Of a stretch of DNA of 64,000 nucleotides, positions 1-12,379 are shown piece by piece. A program made the translations under genes and the position numbers. The notes beneath the pieces were generated by a model. The model searched no databases and was not told the origin of the DNA. It worked only from the letters and a program-made list of their open reading frames with translations. Source of the stretch: Heliocybe sulcata (taxonomy: Eukaryota > Basidiomycota > Agaricomycetes > Gloeophyllales > Gloeophyllaceae); assembly GCA_004369045.1 (NCBI GenBank), contig ML213505.1:1-64000 (forward strand), read 5' to 3'. How positions within the stretch are numbered: the stretch's first letter is position 1; the number at the start of each line of letters is the position of its first letter.

Positions 1-682
1 ACATATGGCTCGTACGGGTCCTCGTCCTCCTGCACAGCCGAAGTTTCACCCTCAGTATCAGCAGCATTCCATGGCCCAGGTACATTAAGATCATCCTCAG
101 ACCCAGACTCGCTCGCTTCAGACTCATCATCCTCATCTCCAAATGGGTCGAGGTCATCGTCGACATCAGAAGGGACAATATCTTCATCATCATCAGCCTC
201 AGAGACTGCATCAAGCTCGGGCATTCCATAGAATGGGTCATTGAATGCTGCATTGGTTGCGGCGGGCGAGTCAGGGGTGGCATAGCCAGGAGGTGGGACA
301 GACTCGACATCGGCACGCATAGATCCAGAATGGCCTGGAAGATCGATTGGTGCACTCTTTAGAGGGGAAAGGACATGAATAAATAAAACATAAGGACAGA
401 TAAAAGACTCACCATGGAAGCATCCTCGGGGGCAGCAGCAACAAGTCGCTGTCGCTTGGGAGCAGGCAGGCCCATCTGGCTCGAGGATGCTTGAGAAGGT
501 TCTCCGGCAGCCTCAAGCACAGCCGCTCTGTCGGCTAGGAATTTCTGTGTTGATGGGAGGTAGTTCTGTACGCGGTCCTCTTCACGGTAAGGCTGATGTG
601 CACGGAAGGTGTCATACGCAACCATACGGCCACTGCCACATTTTCTCGAGCAAGTGCAAAACTTCTGTCGTTTCTGAGACAT
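1..682 (-). CDS. Tnp2-type (CACTA/EnSpm) transposase, N-terminal part, runs off window
   Basis: Partial gene on the minus strand. The likely start is the ATG at 682. Exon 1 (682-413) encodes MSQKRQKFCTC followed by a second Cys, Gly-rich turn and His, the short Cys/His head seen at the start of Tnp2-domain proteins of Agaricomycetes. An intron (412-357, GTGAGT...AAAG) leads to exon 2, from 356 to the window edge, which encodes a Pro/Ser then strongly acidic Asp/Glu linker. The catalytic Tnp2 domain would lie to the left of the window. This is a plain cut-and-paste DNA transposon gene. Terminal inverted repeats could not be fixed. The call rests on the N-terminal motif and the acidic linker, so the family is probable, not proven. 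Confidence 0.55.
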
Positions 683-2861
683 CCCGTCAGATAGCAATGT
701 CGTTACAAGCTGCCCGAGTTGTTTTGTTACAGAGGCGGTCAGACAGACCTGGCTGAGGCTGACTCGACAGCGGGACACGCTGACTTACGCGTACACACTT
801 CCGAGCACGCTGGCCAACACGAGGCGTGCCCAGGGCATTTGCTAAACATGGAACGCGCCATCTCGAGCAGACCGCAGACCTTACGCTCGCTCAGAAGATC
901 TTTCCGTGAATTCCCGTGCCAAATCGGGACGCCCCGCACGCCAAACTTACGCCAGTTCGTACTTTAATCGTTGCAATCAGGCCCTTGATAGCTGGCAATC
1001 GCGCTCAGTCTCTCAAGGTCTGATTTAATCGAAAGCTAAATTCCGGGTTTTGACTGGGGATAAATGTCGACGGCACTTACTGCTAGTAAGCGTCGTCGAA
1101 CAGTCTGATCTATTAATGGCCTTAGACAAATATGGAAATAGAACAACCTAATATAGGAATTGTGCTATGATTCGCTGATGGGGGCGGGGATGTCGAGGTG
1201 CGGGCTCGTACCTTGCGACGACGATGTGCCTTCCTAACTTCCGGGATATACCCTGGCGGGAAAGAGTCGGTGAAGCTGATTCCGACGCTACGAGCGCTCG
1301 CAGAAGTCCCGACAGTGCCTGATGCGCCCTGGTTCAGGACACCGTCCGACGTCGACAGAGTGCGACATCTGACTAGTGACTGGTTCAGGGACACGATAAG
1401 GATAAGGATTAATATTGTTGTTGATACTCCCGTACACCATAACTCCGATTTGCTTAAGTTACCTAGGAGAGTTGATGCATGACGTGGCATTGGGCTATCC
1501 ATCTCAGGCAGCATCTAGGGTCGTAGGACGGCTTTTGCATTTCGACTCACCACAAGCCTTGGCACTAGAGATTCGCTGTAACCCCGCACTACAGTCTGGG
1601 CTGACCCTGGACCAAGTTACTGTGCGCTGAACCGACATCGAGACAACAGCGAGACCCAATATACCTTCCAGGCCCAGACAGCTCAGCCATATATACGGGC
1701 GGATCGCATCCCGTCTGGTTCCTGCTTCGCTAACCACACTAGTCGAAGCTAATCTGCTGGTAGTCTTGGGTCCAGACTCTGCTGCGATACTTGCGTCTCT
1801 GCTGTGGGATCACGAAACGGCGATGACTCTCAGCGGTGAAAGCGCGCGATATCGTCGTTCGCGGGCTCTCGGCCCACGCATCAAGTTCGAGAGTGTCTTC
1901 GATGGAGGTACGATGGTCGAGAACGAGATAGCAACCGCAGCTTCTGCTATCTGCTAGGCTAGCTGGAGGGGAGACGGGATTTTGGCGCCGAGTTGCTGGG
2001 AGAGAGAGTACCGTGACCGAAGAAAGATGACGAGAGAGTCGGATGTCGGTGAGAGGTTTCTACTTCTTGCAGAAGACGAATCTGCGCCGATGCCGATGGA
2101 CCAGGGTTGGGGCGGGTGTTTTCGGGATTGTGGCCCTTCAGCTTCTTCCACGACCACTCTCACAACCACCGTAACTCGCCGCCCGACCTGCCTATTCCTT
2201 TACCTACTTTGTGCCGGCTGGTCCGCCGCGTTGTCGGTGCAATATTGTACACGATCACAGGGCGGGCGGACTCGGGATTTCTTCTGCTGGAATGCAAATG
2301 CGTGCCGAGACATGCGGAACGTACACGCTCGCAGCTTTGTCATGAACTGGCTCTGTCATTTTCCAGCTATCTCTCGACGGTCTGTAATATGTGCCTTTCC
2401 GGCCTACTGCTTGGCAAGACATCTCTATAGGATGATGGAAGGGGATACCCGAAGTCCATCTGGTATAGCTCGCCTAGTCACGATCGCCGTTTATTTGGAG
2501 GAGATTATAAGCGGTGCTGCGCCTGCTACCAGCCCCACTGCAGCGAACGTACTGCTTAGTGCTGCGCACCCCGGTTTGGCCTCGGCTTTAGCATTACCGT
2601 GACTTGCTGGGCTTGAGTATCACACATGAATGGCTTGGAGGGGCAGCTATAACATCGCTGTCTGCGAACTCCTTTGTCCCAGAACAGGCTGCGACTCAAC
2701 GTTCTTACGAGTTCGGAGGCTTTCTGCGAAGTCCTCAAGCAGCGCAAGTCGCACGATCATCAAGTAGCATAACCGGGCCCGGACTACTTTACAGCCCAAT
2801 TATCTGTGTAACATCTGCCGCCTGCACCATGGCCACTGCCAGACGACAACCCATGCCATGT
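683..2861. other. Gene-poor stretch, 2.2 kb
   Basis: No coding region could be supported. Open frames here are short or lack family motifs. The longest (1982-2602, plus strand) has no recognisable domain and a biased Arg/Cys/Ser composition typical of chance frames. A short imperfect direct repeat (ggttcagg-acac) occurs at about 1331 and 1382. The left part may belong to the 5' region of the Tnp2 element. Confidence 0.5.
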
Positions 2862-3730
2862 CTACAAGCGCAGCACGAAAGTGAAACCATCCCAGCTCCT
2901 TGCTCCGACCGTTTGTACCGTCGTCGCCTCGAAATCAGGACTACTCTTCAAATCCTCCAACATCCTGCGCACGCCGCTGGAGTCCGTGTCGTCTGTCACG
3001 GACAAATCGCTCACTCGGCCTTGGCGCACGACGTTGTCTACGATCTAGGGGGGGAAGACGCAGTCCGAATGAGCATCTGGTGCTACCACGAGGGTTAACC
3101 GTGACTTACGATCACGCCTCCTTTCCGGACAAGCGTCTTGCAGTACTCGAGGTAGACGGGATATCCAGCCTTGTCCGCGTCCATAAAGACGAAGTCGAAT
3201 TTGTGTGCAGGGTCCATCTTGGCGAGCGACTCGGCTGCTGGGCCGACGACAATCTTGACCTTGGATGAGAGTCCGGCGTGCTCGATGTTCTGGCCGGCGA
3301 CCTCCGAGGACGTCAGATTCTGGACACTGTTTCGTGTGAACATGAGTTCTCGCGTACCTCAGCGTGCATGGGACTGTACTCGCAGGTCACCAGCTCCCCG
3401 TCTGCAGGAAGCGCGCGCGCGAGCCATATGGTCGAGTACCTACAAAACAAGTATCTCTGTCTGCTTCCCTTCACGAAGACTGGTGGCGCACCCTCCCAGT
3501 GTCCCAAGCTCGAGAATCCGCTTGGCACCAATCGCTCTGGCTTGGAGCTGGATGTACTTCCCTTCCATGCCCGAGACGGCAATGTGGGGAAGACCGTGCT
3601 CATCGCTGTTCTTGAGACAAAAGTCGAGCGCCTCGTCGTGGTCGTGTTTATCAAGGAGAAAAGATGCATGGTACTGCTCTTCGCGTGCCCAGCGCTCGTC
3701 GACTCCAGTGTTGTAATAAGTTCGCGACAT
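2862..3730 (-). CDS. Class I SAM-dependent O-methyltransferase (copy 1)
   Basis: Four exons join in phase (3730-3492, 3439-3358, 3301-3110, 3044-2862) to give 231 residues, the usual size for catechol/caffeoyl-CoA-type O-methyltransferases. Motif I is ILELGTLGG at the end of exon 1 (SAM binding). Exon 3 carries FMDADKAGY, holding the metal-binding Asp and catalytic Lys. Exon 4 begins IVDNVV, the second metal-binding Asp-Asn pair, and ends GARSWDGFTFVLRL. It should move a methyl group from SAM to a hydroxyl of a small, probably phenolic, substrate with a divalent metal. The substrate is unknown. There is no signal peptide. Two close paralogs lie at 10.2-11.1 and 12.8-13.7 kb. Confidence 0.88.
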
Positions 3731-3805
3731 GATGAATGGTATCTGGGGCGGGATGGGTATGGCGTCAGGTGGGTGGTGGTAGGTCTCATGGGATCCCTCC
3801 ACTGC

Positions 3806-3814
3806 GTTATATAC
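3806..3814 (-). promoter_or_regulatory. TATA box of O-methyltransferase copy 1
   Basis: On the minus strand this reads GTATATAAC, about 80 bp upstream of the ATG at 3730. The two paralogs have a TATA box at the same distance. Confidence 0.5.
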
Positions 3815-3944
3815 GAGTACCCTCTGTGACTTGGTGCTTATTATTAGAGTCGGTATGACCCCATGCTCGCTAAACCATGGCTCTAATTGCACTCTAGAAA
3901 GAGAGCCGAGCATATCCCGCCCATTGCTAAATGAAGTATCGCCT

Positions 3945-3961
3945 TATCTGGTAAGATGCCA
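3945..3961. promoter_or_regulatory. Shared upstream element of the O-methyltransferase genes (copy 1)
   Basis: TATCTGGTAAGATGCCA lies 215 bp upstream of the ATG. Nearly the same 17 bases occur at matching distances before copies 2 and 3. The centre resembles a GATA-factor site. Confidence 0.5.
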
Positions 3962-5640
3962 CAGAGGGACGAATGCTACAGTAGCAGCAGACAAGCAAGA
4001 GAACATTGACTCGCGATCGTGGGTAGGTCGACGTATCTTATTTGTAGTGACGCGGGTCTCCTCGCCATGGTTCCTACGCGGAGCGTAGCACTCGGTGTCT
4101 TCGGTTTCAGAATCGCCCGCGCTGGGCAGGTCTGTTTTTTCGAGCTGCGCAGAGACCATTGATGCTAACGTCTTCTCAGGAGGATGGAGGTAATGCGCAG
4201 TGAATTGTACACCGTCGAGATTCCTGGCCGACACCCAAGGACTGTCTAATCTGATAAGATTAACCTTGTGGTGCCCTCCCTTTATTGACGAAGCGGCATC
4301 CCGCCATGTCTGCTGAATGGTACGATCCCTGACCTTTGCTAGAATGTCGACGGCCGAACTGCGATAATATTGATGACTTCGCATACCCGGGTGCAAGGTA
4401 TGATATATTGATACTCTGAATGGTGTACCCTAGCAAGACCTTGCGAGCAATGCGAATGCACGTCGACTCCTTCGAGAGCAGAATAGCATAACACATCAGC
4501 TTCCCTACCAGAGCTCCTGCCCGGCAACAATTGTCGGCGTCATTCTCAAAAGTCATTCTCAACAATGCCAGGCTGAGGAATCAAGTAATTAGCCACAACG
4601 GTTGGAAGCGGGAGGACGCTTACCGTAATCCCTTCCTCATCAATCACGACACCGATCTCGGTTGCTGCAGGAACAATGGCACAGACAATGTAGTTGCTAT
4701 CAGCCCGCAGTAAGGATTGTGATTGCGTCTCCTCGCCTCCGCTATCGGGGCTAGAAGATTTTCTGCAAGTCGGCATGTCAGCGAAGCTTTCGTGCGTTCA
4801 GTCACTGTCAGCACTGATCTTTCCCCGGCAGGTTACGTCCAATTGGCGCTTCCAGATAAAGGAGAGCTAATATATTTGGAGCACAAGCCTCACCCTTCGA
4901 AGTAACCGGTTAGGACCTACAAGACGCAGCAGTGTCTAGCACGGCGAGTTATTGTCCAAGCTGGAGATCGTCATTGGCGAATGCAGTAGAGTCTCTCGAG
5001 ACGGATCGAACTAGTTTTGGGCTTTATGTTCATTGACGCAGCAGGAGTAGTTGTCCCCTCGACATGAAGGTGCCTACCGGGGTGCTGTTTACGGGAAACC
5101 ACAACGGTGTGGCGCTTGCTCGACATCGCTCCGGGCGTCTAGCCCTAACGCGCTCGAGTCATCTTTGGGCTTGAGTCATCTGAAGCAACCGATGGCAACG
5201 CGCTGATGGAGAACTTAGTAGAACACGCGATATCGGCTGATTCGTATCCCTCACAAGCGGTGTGGCGTTCCGCTTATATTTTGCCAGGTGCTCCTTGAAC
5301 CCTTCCCGGACCATGGCAACGTGTAGAAGAATGAATAAACAAAGTATGAGATAATAGTACTTGATGTGGAACAACGATAGAGGAAGCCGTGCTGCTTCGT
5401 CTACATGCGACAGCCAATGCAGAAACCGCCGCCGTGGCGTGCGACACAGAACGTGATGCGACTCCACCACGTGACCGTGTTGCGCGCGCCAACGGGCTGC
5501 CTTGCGTTGTTCTCAATGGCTCAATGGGCCTTCTTGATCAGTACTGCATTCTGAATCGGTACTGCATCGATAATCAGTGCCGTGTGTTTAACGGAGCTTC
5601 TGTGACCGAGTCAACTGAACTCGTGTTGTCAAGCAAAGCC
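3962..5640. other. Gene-poor stretch, possible remnant on minus strand
   Basis: No gene could be confirmed. On the minus strand a frame at 4776-4623 (Ser-rich start, then NYIVCAIVPAATEIGVVID) can be joined by a GTAAGC intron to a second frame at about 4554-4433 (NDADNCCRAGALVGKLMCYA). This could be two exons of an unrecognised gene or a decayed fragment. No family was identified and neither end is defined. Confidence 0.3.
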
Positions 5641-5641
5641 C

Positions 5642-5649
5642 TATATAAG
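5642..5649 (+). promoter_or_regulatory. TATA box of FunK1 kinase gene
   Basis: TATATAAG lies 37-44 bp before the ATG at 5686. It favours this start over in-frame upstream codons. Confidence 0.5.
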
Positions 5650-5685
5650 ACGCTCGTAGGCCTTCTTTCCATCCCCATTATCGCC

Positions 5686-8390
5686 ATGTCTAACCCTCGA
5701 GCGCTTTCCCATGATTCCAGGCTTCCCTCAGAGGCACCATCTATCTACCAAGACACCGTCTCTATACCAAGGTCTTCTCCGGAGCCCCTTCTCGACTCGG
5801 AGTCCGCATTCGACGCCTCTGATTCTCCAGAATCTTTCTCGCCTCCTGCAGCTAGAGTCCAAGACAAGGGCAAGGCTCGGGCTGATGAGCGGCGACCTGT
5901 CGACTATCATCCGGACACGGTATTCCCGGAGACGAACCACCTTTTCGACCTGTATCATCACGGTAGTATGTCGATCGGAGAGATCATGCAACGCAGCCCC
6001 GAGCCACCTGGCACGCCCCCGCCGCGACCTATTCCCTCCGACTCGAGCGCCATAAAGGAGACTCCGCATGGCATCAGCTCTGACGCGAACGATCACCTTT
6101 GCGTCGACGACCTGCAAGGAGCTCTTGATATCGAGCTGCATGGCACATGGGTGAATGGAGGGCAGGGCATGGTGGACTCCTTCATCGATAGCGCGAAGGT
6201 CCCGGACATGCCCTCCGACGATAATGTTGACGCGTTTCTTGTGTCCTATGATGGATATGTGGACGGTAGATGGAAGGATGTTCCCAAAGATGCCACAGTC
6301 GAGGACGAAACATTATACGAACCCATTAGGAGGCATATCAATGCAATACTACGGGAGTATGGACGAATCACTCGCAGCGCTGTTGCGACCCATGCCACCA
6401 CAATGGGTCATATGAACAACATGTACGAGACGAAGCTCAAAACGAAGCCGGATATCTCTCTCATGGGGTACGGTTCCTCCGTGTCCGGTGTTGAGGGCAT
6501 CCCGAGTCCTCCAGAGTATACCCACTGTATCGCCCCGATCGAAGTGAAGCGCGAGAAGACCAAGTCCCTGGTGAACGACCGGATCCAGCTGGCTGTTTAC
6601 GCCCGCGAGTGTATCATACAACAACCCAGTCGTAACCTCGTGTACAGCACTGTTCTTACGGAGAAGAACATCCGGCTTCACCAGTACGACCGCTGCGGTG
6701 GCATGTTCTCTTGCGAGACGGACATCCACGCCAACGCGCGGACTTTTGTCAAGATTGTCCTTGCGCTTTCGACAGTCCACGAGAAGCTACTGGGCTTCGA
6801 GACCCGCATCTACTGGGACGGCCCAGTACGATATTTCAAGCCTGACTTGGCCAAACCGGACGCATACGTGATCGACAATCCGGATAAGCCTTTCCGCAGG
6901 CATACGATACGGGGCCGCGGCACAACTTGCTGGATTCTCAACGGCTATGACGGCAACAAATTGTTGTTGAAACTTGCGTGGCGTACTATCGAGCGAGATG
7001 CGGAGTGGACCTTCCTCGACACGATTCTGGGAGAGAATAAGAAACGTGCAGAGCAGGGACGAGCTCCTATCCCGGGCATCGGTTCCATTTTGGAATATGG
7101 CGATCTGGAGAAGCTTTCGGATTTTCGTCATGGCATTCCAATGGTCGTCCCTGACCGTATTTATTATTGGATCTTGCAGCCGTACTATGGACCGGCACTC
7201 GATCAGGCGCCGTCCGTCTTGCAGTCTTTGAACGCCCTTTGTGATATCATCCAAGGTGCTTGCCTTCCACAGCAGACGTTAGAACATTTCTCACCATACT
7301 CTTAGGGCAAGCGGAGCTCCATGAACTTGGTATCGTGCACCGCGATATCAGTGTCCTCAACATGGCGGTCAGTCCTAGTCTCGAGACAGCAGAGGGACAA
7401 CGAGGGCATCTGATCGATTTCGATATGGCCAAAAGAGTAGACAGAGAACAAAGTATGGCAGGTAAAGACCTGCGTACAGTGAGTGGTCAATGATCATATT
7501 GTCTCAGCCTCTGACTATCCACGCAGGGCACTCGGGTATTCCAGTCCATCAAGGTTCTTGAAGGATTGGGCAGTCATGACTACTTAGACGACCTCGAGTC
7601 GACCTTCTGGGCGTATACCTGGATCGCGTGCACTAGCGTGAAACCAGCAGAGCCCATGGACGGAATCCCGACTCAACTGGTCGGCTGGGGTTCGTCAACC
7701 TTAGATCGGGCCATCAAGTCTAAAGAAGACTTCCTCAAGAACAAGAGATGCTATTACTTGGTGTCCCCTGGAATGGGTCCCCATGTCAAGAACCTAATTT
7801 CATATATGGCGCGTTTCTTCCATTCGACAGCTCTACCTAGGCTTGAAAGGCTGAGAGAAGAGAGAGACGACGGTCTAAGCCATGACGACAAGCCATTAGA
7901 CTACGCTACTAGGGCCCTCATAGAACAGGGTCTGATTGACCCTCCGCACAACACCGGCGATTCCAGTAAGTCTTTTGCTTCTTCAACTCGTCATCCTATG
8001 CCTGACTATGACTCAGGGCCCGCTGTGGCCGACGCGAGAAAGCACTTCGGGGGCATACTATGGGCAGTGCGGGATGCGATCAAGAACGAAAAGGTCGACC
8101 TGGAACGCAAGGCAGCAGGCGCCTTTGTTCCCGTCCCGGACAAGGATTACGAGACTCCAGTCCTCGTCACTAAGATCCCTGGGGTCATGAACCAGCAGCA
8201 GCCTGTACGACAAACTAAAGCTAGCCGCATGAAGCCCTCGAGGAAGACCCTGGAGGAAAGGGAGAGAGCACGCCGCGATGAGGAGAACGTTACCTACGAG
8301 CTCGAGATGGGTTCAAGCAGCGGCAGCAACAAACGCGTCCGTCGACAGGTCGGGGAACCTAAACCACAGAAGAAGTCGAAAGGGAAGTGA
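5686..8390 (+). CDS. FunK1 fungal-type protein kinase
   Basis: Four exons (5686-7255, 7306-7478, 7527-7965, 8017-8390) join in phase to 851 residues. The third intron (51 nt) is a multiple of three and has no stop, so it could be retained. The N-terminal third is Pro/Ser-rich. The kinase part shows a glycine-rich GRGTT loop, a candidate beta3 lysine in LLLKLAW, the catalytic loop VHRDISVLN and the metal loop LIDFDMAK (DFD instead of DFG), all typical of the FunK1 family (Pfam PF17667). The C-terminal tail is basic (RKTLEERERARR and a Lys-rich end), suggesting nuclear location. The family is expanded in multicellular basidiomycetes and substrates are unknown. A decayed relative follows directly downstream. 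Confidence 0.88.
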
Positions 8391-8835
8391 CACTGTTAGC
8401 TTGGCGCGCTTCGTATGAGTCGTACTCGGCCACTCTTCCGTTCTCGTCCGCTGCCTAACGTCGTGTATGCCGTTTTGAGTCTACGCCGGGGTGGAACGTC
8501 ATGTCGGTCTCGTAGCTGGTGCGCCTGCTGCATATATTCTCTGCTGTCACCGCTTTCCTGCTCGCTGTTCGAAGATGTGATATGTAAGCATGGATCTACT
8601 ATGGATGTAATATCGTATTTGTATGAAATGTATGTAATCAATATTGACGGGATTCGCGGACATACATGGACCCCAAGAGTGCTGCTCCGACACTCATAAC
8701 CATGGGAGTATTCATGTCTGAACGTACTGGGAAGGCAAGCACTCGGACTTGCGATTCGAGTGGCAGTCATAGACGCGAGGCGCCCACGTGATCACTGTGC
8801 CTGACCGACCCTGCAGCCGAAGGCAACTTCCATCC
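8391..8835. other. Intergenic, no gene seen
   Basis: 3' region of the FunK1 gene and spacer before the kinase remnant. No RNA gene or open frame could be supported. Confidence 0.5.
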
Positions 8836-9560
8836 TGTATTTATTGATCCTCTAGTCTCTACGACATCATCCAAGGCAAATGTCGTCCTGTTGTATATGT
8901 GGCCTTCCCCATTATTGTATTTCAGGCCAGAGACGACTCTGCGACTTATCGCGTCCTAACTGCAATATGCTCTGCAACTCAAATCCCGAAGCGATACCTG
9001 GGCGGCGGGGGTACCTCATCGGTTTTGATATGGCGAAGAGTCCGACGAAGCCATCTAACCTTCCTGGACAGGACGCCCGAGCAGTACGTGATGCGATTCT
9101 GCAAGTCGTCATATCGCGACCTTTATTACCAGTATTATACAGATAATAACGAGCTGATGGTAGTGACGTAGCATCGATCCAGGATGTGTAGGCCCACTTC
9201 AGCGATGTTCTGAGTGCCGTGCAAGAGGCTATTGAAGGCGAAGAAGAGGCCGCCCGTACAAATCACTCCAACCGGTCCTTGGCTCTATCCGTTCCAATTA
9301 CAAGGCCTCCGAGCTTGCCTTGCAGCTTCTAGGGCACGGGTCCCCGCCAGAGAGGGCGCGAAGAAGTGGGCAATCTCGCTATCTGGCGGGACGAGAAGGA
9401 GCTTGACGCGAACCCGGCGTTCGTCACGAGCAACAACAGCAGTGGTAGCAGGCGCAAGTGCCAGTCCAGAAGCGAATCTCCTCCGTCTGAGTCTGGGGAA
9501 GGCGCCTCCAAGCCCAAGAAAGCGAAACAGTTTTGTAGCCGCGGCTCTTCCCCCATCCCG
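8836..9560 (+). pseudogene. Decayed FunK1 kinase fragment
   Basis: Pieces of a second FunK1 gene lie here in the same order as in the intact gene. At about 8860 the frame encodes YDIIQG, matching CDIIQG in the neighbour. Around 8960-9070 it encodes a run ending GRRGYLIGFDMAK, matching GQRGHLIDFDMAK. From about 9193 it encodes AHFSDVLSAVQEAIEGEEE, matching the neighbour's tail. The frames change between pieces, the catalytic HRD segment is gone and the metal-binding Asp of DFD is replaced (GFD). It is a tandem duplicate that has lost function. Confidence 0.6.
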
Positions 9561-10220
9561 CGGCCTTCCATCCACTATTGCTTTTGCGCTCCCCGTATCT
9601 CCTCGATATCTCTCGATGGTCCGCATGTCGGGTTGACTGCTTGGCAAGCCACCGCAAAGTAGGGTCCGGGTGTCCACGCGCGGGAGGATGTCCTGCGTGC
9701 ATCCCGGATTGACTACTCTCGAGCTCTCTATGCAGTCGCTGCTCAGAAGAATCACGACTTCTCAGATCTCAGAAACCAACCTGTGGTCGTGAATGGCTGG
9801 TTTGTTCGTCCTACGAACGTCTCTATGGTGGATAAGGAGCCTCTAATTGCTACAGTACTTGGTATCAGCTTCACTTTATGAACTACGCCATTGCGTTCCA
9901 AGACTGGACTTCGCGGTCTCTACTGCAGCAGTGCCGTGAATAGGAACACATGTAAAGCTCGCAGAGGCAGCGCCAAATTGGCTTGGTACGAGGCCCGTTC
10001 CTGGAGAAAAGCTGGCGACTCTGAAATCTTTGGAACGGCTTCCGGACTGGTATCGATCTTCTAGTTGGTACTCAAGCAGCAAAAAGAACATAATGCATTA
10101 AGTAGCGTTGCTGAAACGAGCTGTTGTTAAGCTTGGATATCTCACGCTAGCAACTGCAATGCGTCCACTTCCAGGCAACAATCAATTCTCTGTCGCTATA
10201 AAAGAATCACACGCGGTGTT
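9561..10220. other. Gene-poor spacer
   Basis: No coding region could be supported. A short plus-strand run near 9770-9840 (RNQPVVVNGWFVRPTN) is open but has no start, family or partner exon. Confidence 0.4.
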
Positions 10221-11096
10221 CTACACGCGCAGGACGAAAGTGAACCCATCCCAGCTCCTCGCTCCGACGGTTTGCAGTGTCGTGGCCTCGAACTCCGAGC
10301 TGTTCCCCAGATCCTCCAGCGTCTTGCGCAATCCATCAATGTTTTTGTTGTCCTTCACCTCCGGGTCGCTCACGCGGCCACCGAAGACCATGTTATCCAT
10401 GATCTGCAAGTTATCCAGACGAGTCGATCAGCAACCTGTCAAGATTGAATGTGGAAAAGGACATACGATGACGCCTCCCTTGCGTACGAGCGTCTTGCAG
10501 TAATCGAGGTAGGCGGGGTAGCCCGCCTTGTCCGCGTCCATGAAGACGAAATCGAACTTCTGTGCAGAATCCATCTTGGCAAGCGCTTCCGCTGCCGGAC
10601 CGACGAGAACCTTGACCTTGGAGGAGAGGCCAGCGTGCTCAATGTTCTGGCTTGCGACCTACCAGAAGGTCAGACTACGTGCGCTTTGCTGGGTCTGAAA
10701 TCGGTGGTGACATACCTCAGCATGCTTGGGACTGAACTCGCAGGTGATCAGCTCTCCGTCATCGGGGAGTGCACGCGCCAACCAAATGGTCGAGTACCTA
10801 TTAATCATTAGTTTGCTGCGCAGTTTGTTCTACTGCTTACTACCACCGACGCACCCTCCCAGAGTACCCAGCTCAAGGATCCTTTTGGCGCCGATCGCCT
10901 TGGCCTGCAGCTGGAGGTACTTGCCCTCATTGGGACCGACGGCGATGGGAGGCAGACCGTTGTTGTCGCTGTTCTTCACGCAGAAGTCGAGGGCCTCGTC
11001 ATGCTCGATGCCCTTCATGAGGAAGGAGTTGTGGAAGATCTCTTCGCGCCTCCAGCCCTCGTCTACAAAAAGTGTGAACGGAGTGGACTGCGACAT
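10221..11096 (-). CDS. Class I SAM-dependent O-methyltransferase (copy 2)
   Basis: Four exons (11096-10855, 10797-10716, 10658-10467, 10403-10221) join in phase to 232 residues. Intron positions and phases are the same as in copies 1 and 3, so the three arose by duplication. Motif I is ILELGTLGG, the metal/catalytic motif is FMDADKAGY, exon 4 starts IMDNMVFGG and ends GARSWDGFTFVLRV, so all active-site residues expected for a cation-dependent O-methyltransferase are present. The start is the ATG of MSQSTPF. The substrate is unknown. It has the same TATA and upstream element as its paralogs. Confidence 0.9.
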
Positions 11097-11186
11097 GGCG
11101 GATAGCGGATGAGGATCGGCTGTGCTTCAGGTGTTATCCACTGTTGGGTCTGAGGTGGGTGATGTCCGTCTCTTAGGATACCCCAG

Positions 11187-11194
11187 CTTATATA
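11187..11194 (-). promoter_or_regulatory. TATA box of O-methyltransferase copy 2
   Basis: TATATAAG on the minus strand, about 91-98 bp upstream of the ATG. The surrounding plus-strand sequence CCCAGCTTATATAT also occurs before copy 3. Confidence 0.55.
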
Positions 11195-11339
11195 TGTCTC
11201 GTCTCGCTCTCTCTATGATTTCCCACCTGTCCCATGCACGACTACTCTCTATGCTCCATGTCTTAGAGGTGAACCTTTTAGGCTGCGGATGGCTGAAATG
11301 GAACGCGTCATTGGTGTCGGCCATCAGTCTCTGCCATCA

Positions 11340-11356
11340 TATCTGATATGATGGCA
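11340..11356. promoter_or_regulatory. Shared upstream element of the O-methyltransferase genes (copy 2)
   Basis: TATCTGATATGATGGCA, 244 bp upstream of the ATG of copy 2. It differs at a few positions from the elements before copies 1 and 3. Confidence 0.5.
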
Positions 11357-12379
11357 CTGCGGTCCGCAGCACTTTGCGGCTTAAGTGTCCTACAGTGACT
11401 CGTCAAGAGTGCAAGGACGTAAATCCGCTGAATTCTTTCTTTCTAGCCGCACTCAGGACTTTCATCCTCCTTGCCGATGTCCAGCCATGCCGGAGCTGAC
11501 ATACGCATTGTGGAGAAGCATCACTTGCTATGGAGAAGGCCATGTGGATTGGCTGAGTCTTTCGAGCGTTCCCCGTCCTTCGCGGACTCTACAGCGTACA
11601 CGCTCTCAAAGGTATGAGTCCTCCGTGGCGAATTGACGTGAAGAGTCTAAGGCTGACCACTTTTCTGTGTCACTCAGGATCTCGTGTCCTTTCCTTTATT
11701 GCCTCGTACGCAGCAGGTACAGTTGAAAAGCTCGTGGAGAGTAAAACGATGTGGATACCTCCGTGTCTAGGGCTGCGCCCGGGGATCTCGTTCACAGGGA
11801 ATATGGGGACGCTCCTGAGGCCTGAAATCTTCTAGTGTCACTCGGGAACGGCTTGATGACGATTCAGATGATCGTTTAGGTCGGCCAGAGGTCGCAAGCA
11901 TACGCGCGTCTGCTTGTGTAGCGTGTCTGGGCCTGACGAGGTGCCGCGATCTGGATGTTTACCGACTACTCAGCTGCTGCTCAAGGAATCAAGCTTTGCC
12001 ATGTCTCGCCTGCCGTTGTGGAGGGTGATGGTTTCTCCAAATTGTAGGTCTATCGCTCTGCGTACCTGCTTTCCTCGACGTCTGGACCTCTTCCCCCGCC
12101 ACGGTGGTCGGTCTCAGTTTTTCTGCGTCTCTTCTGCTCCCACCTTATCAGATTTCTTCTGCCCCTGCGTACGCCTTCCGAGGTCTCAGGCATTCACGCT
12201 CTCACAGCCCCCTCTGTCTGTTTACGGCTAGCTGGGCGAGTCTCTTATTGCTGGAGTTGCAGACCGAATTATAACGACCTAGCGAACTCTGCTGCTGCGG
12301 TGCGTTCAATCTTCCCTAGAACAGGCAGCTTCTCCAGACTAGCGCCATGCCCAAAACAGCTCCTGCGTCACTCGGCAGT
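11357..12379. other. Gene-poor spacer with a block repeated near 14.26 kb
   Basis: No gene could be supported. A block at about 11674-11760 (starting TGTCACTCAGGATCTC) resembles one at about 14256-14345 (starting TGTCACTCAGGACCTC, with a shared tcctacgcagg/tcgtacgcagc part). This suggests that the OMT duplications carried flanking DNA with them. Confidence 0.4.

Noticed and set aside
1371-1380. CACTA/TAGTG as the end of the Tnp2 element
   Set aside because: Five bases occur by chance, and no matching inverted end or target-site duplication can be seen in the window.
1982-2602. 206-codon open frame on the plus strand
   Set aside because: No ATG at its left end, no domain, Arg/Cys/Ser-rich composition and no sign of a splice partner.
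4260-4776. Minus-strand two-exon gene
   Set aside because: A plausible splice exists but there is no recognised family, defined start or end. Kept only as a remark in the gap entry.
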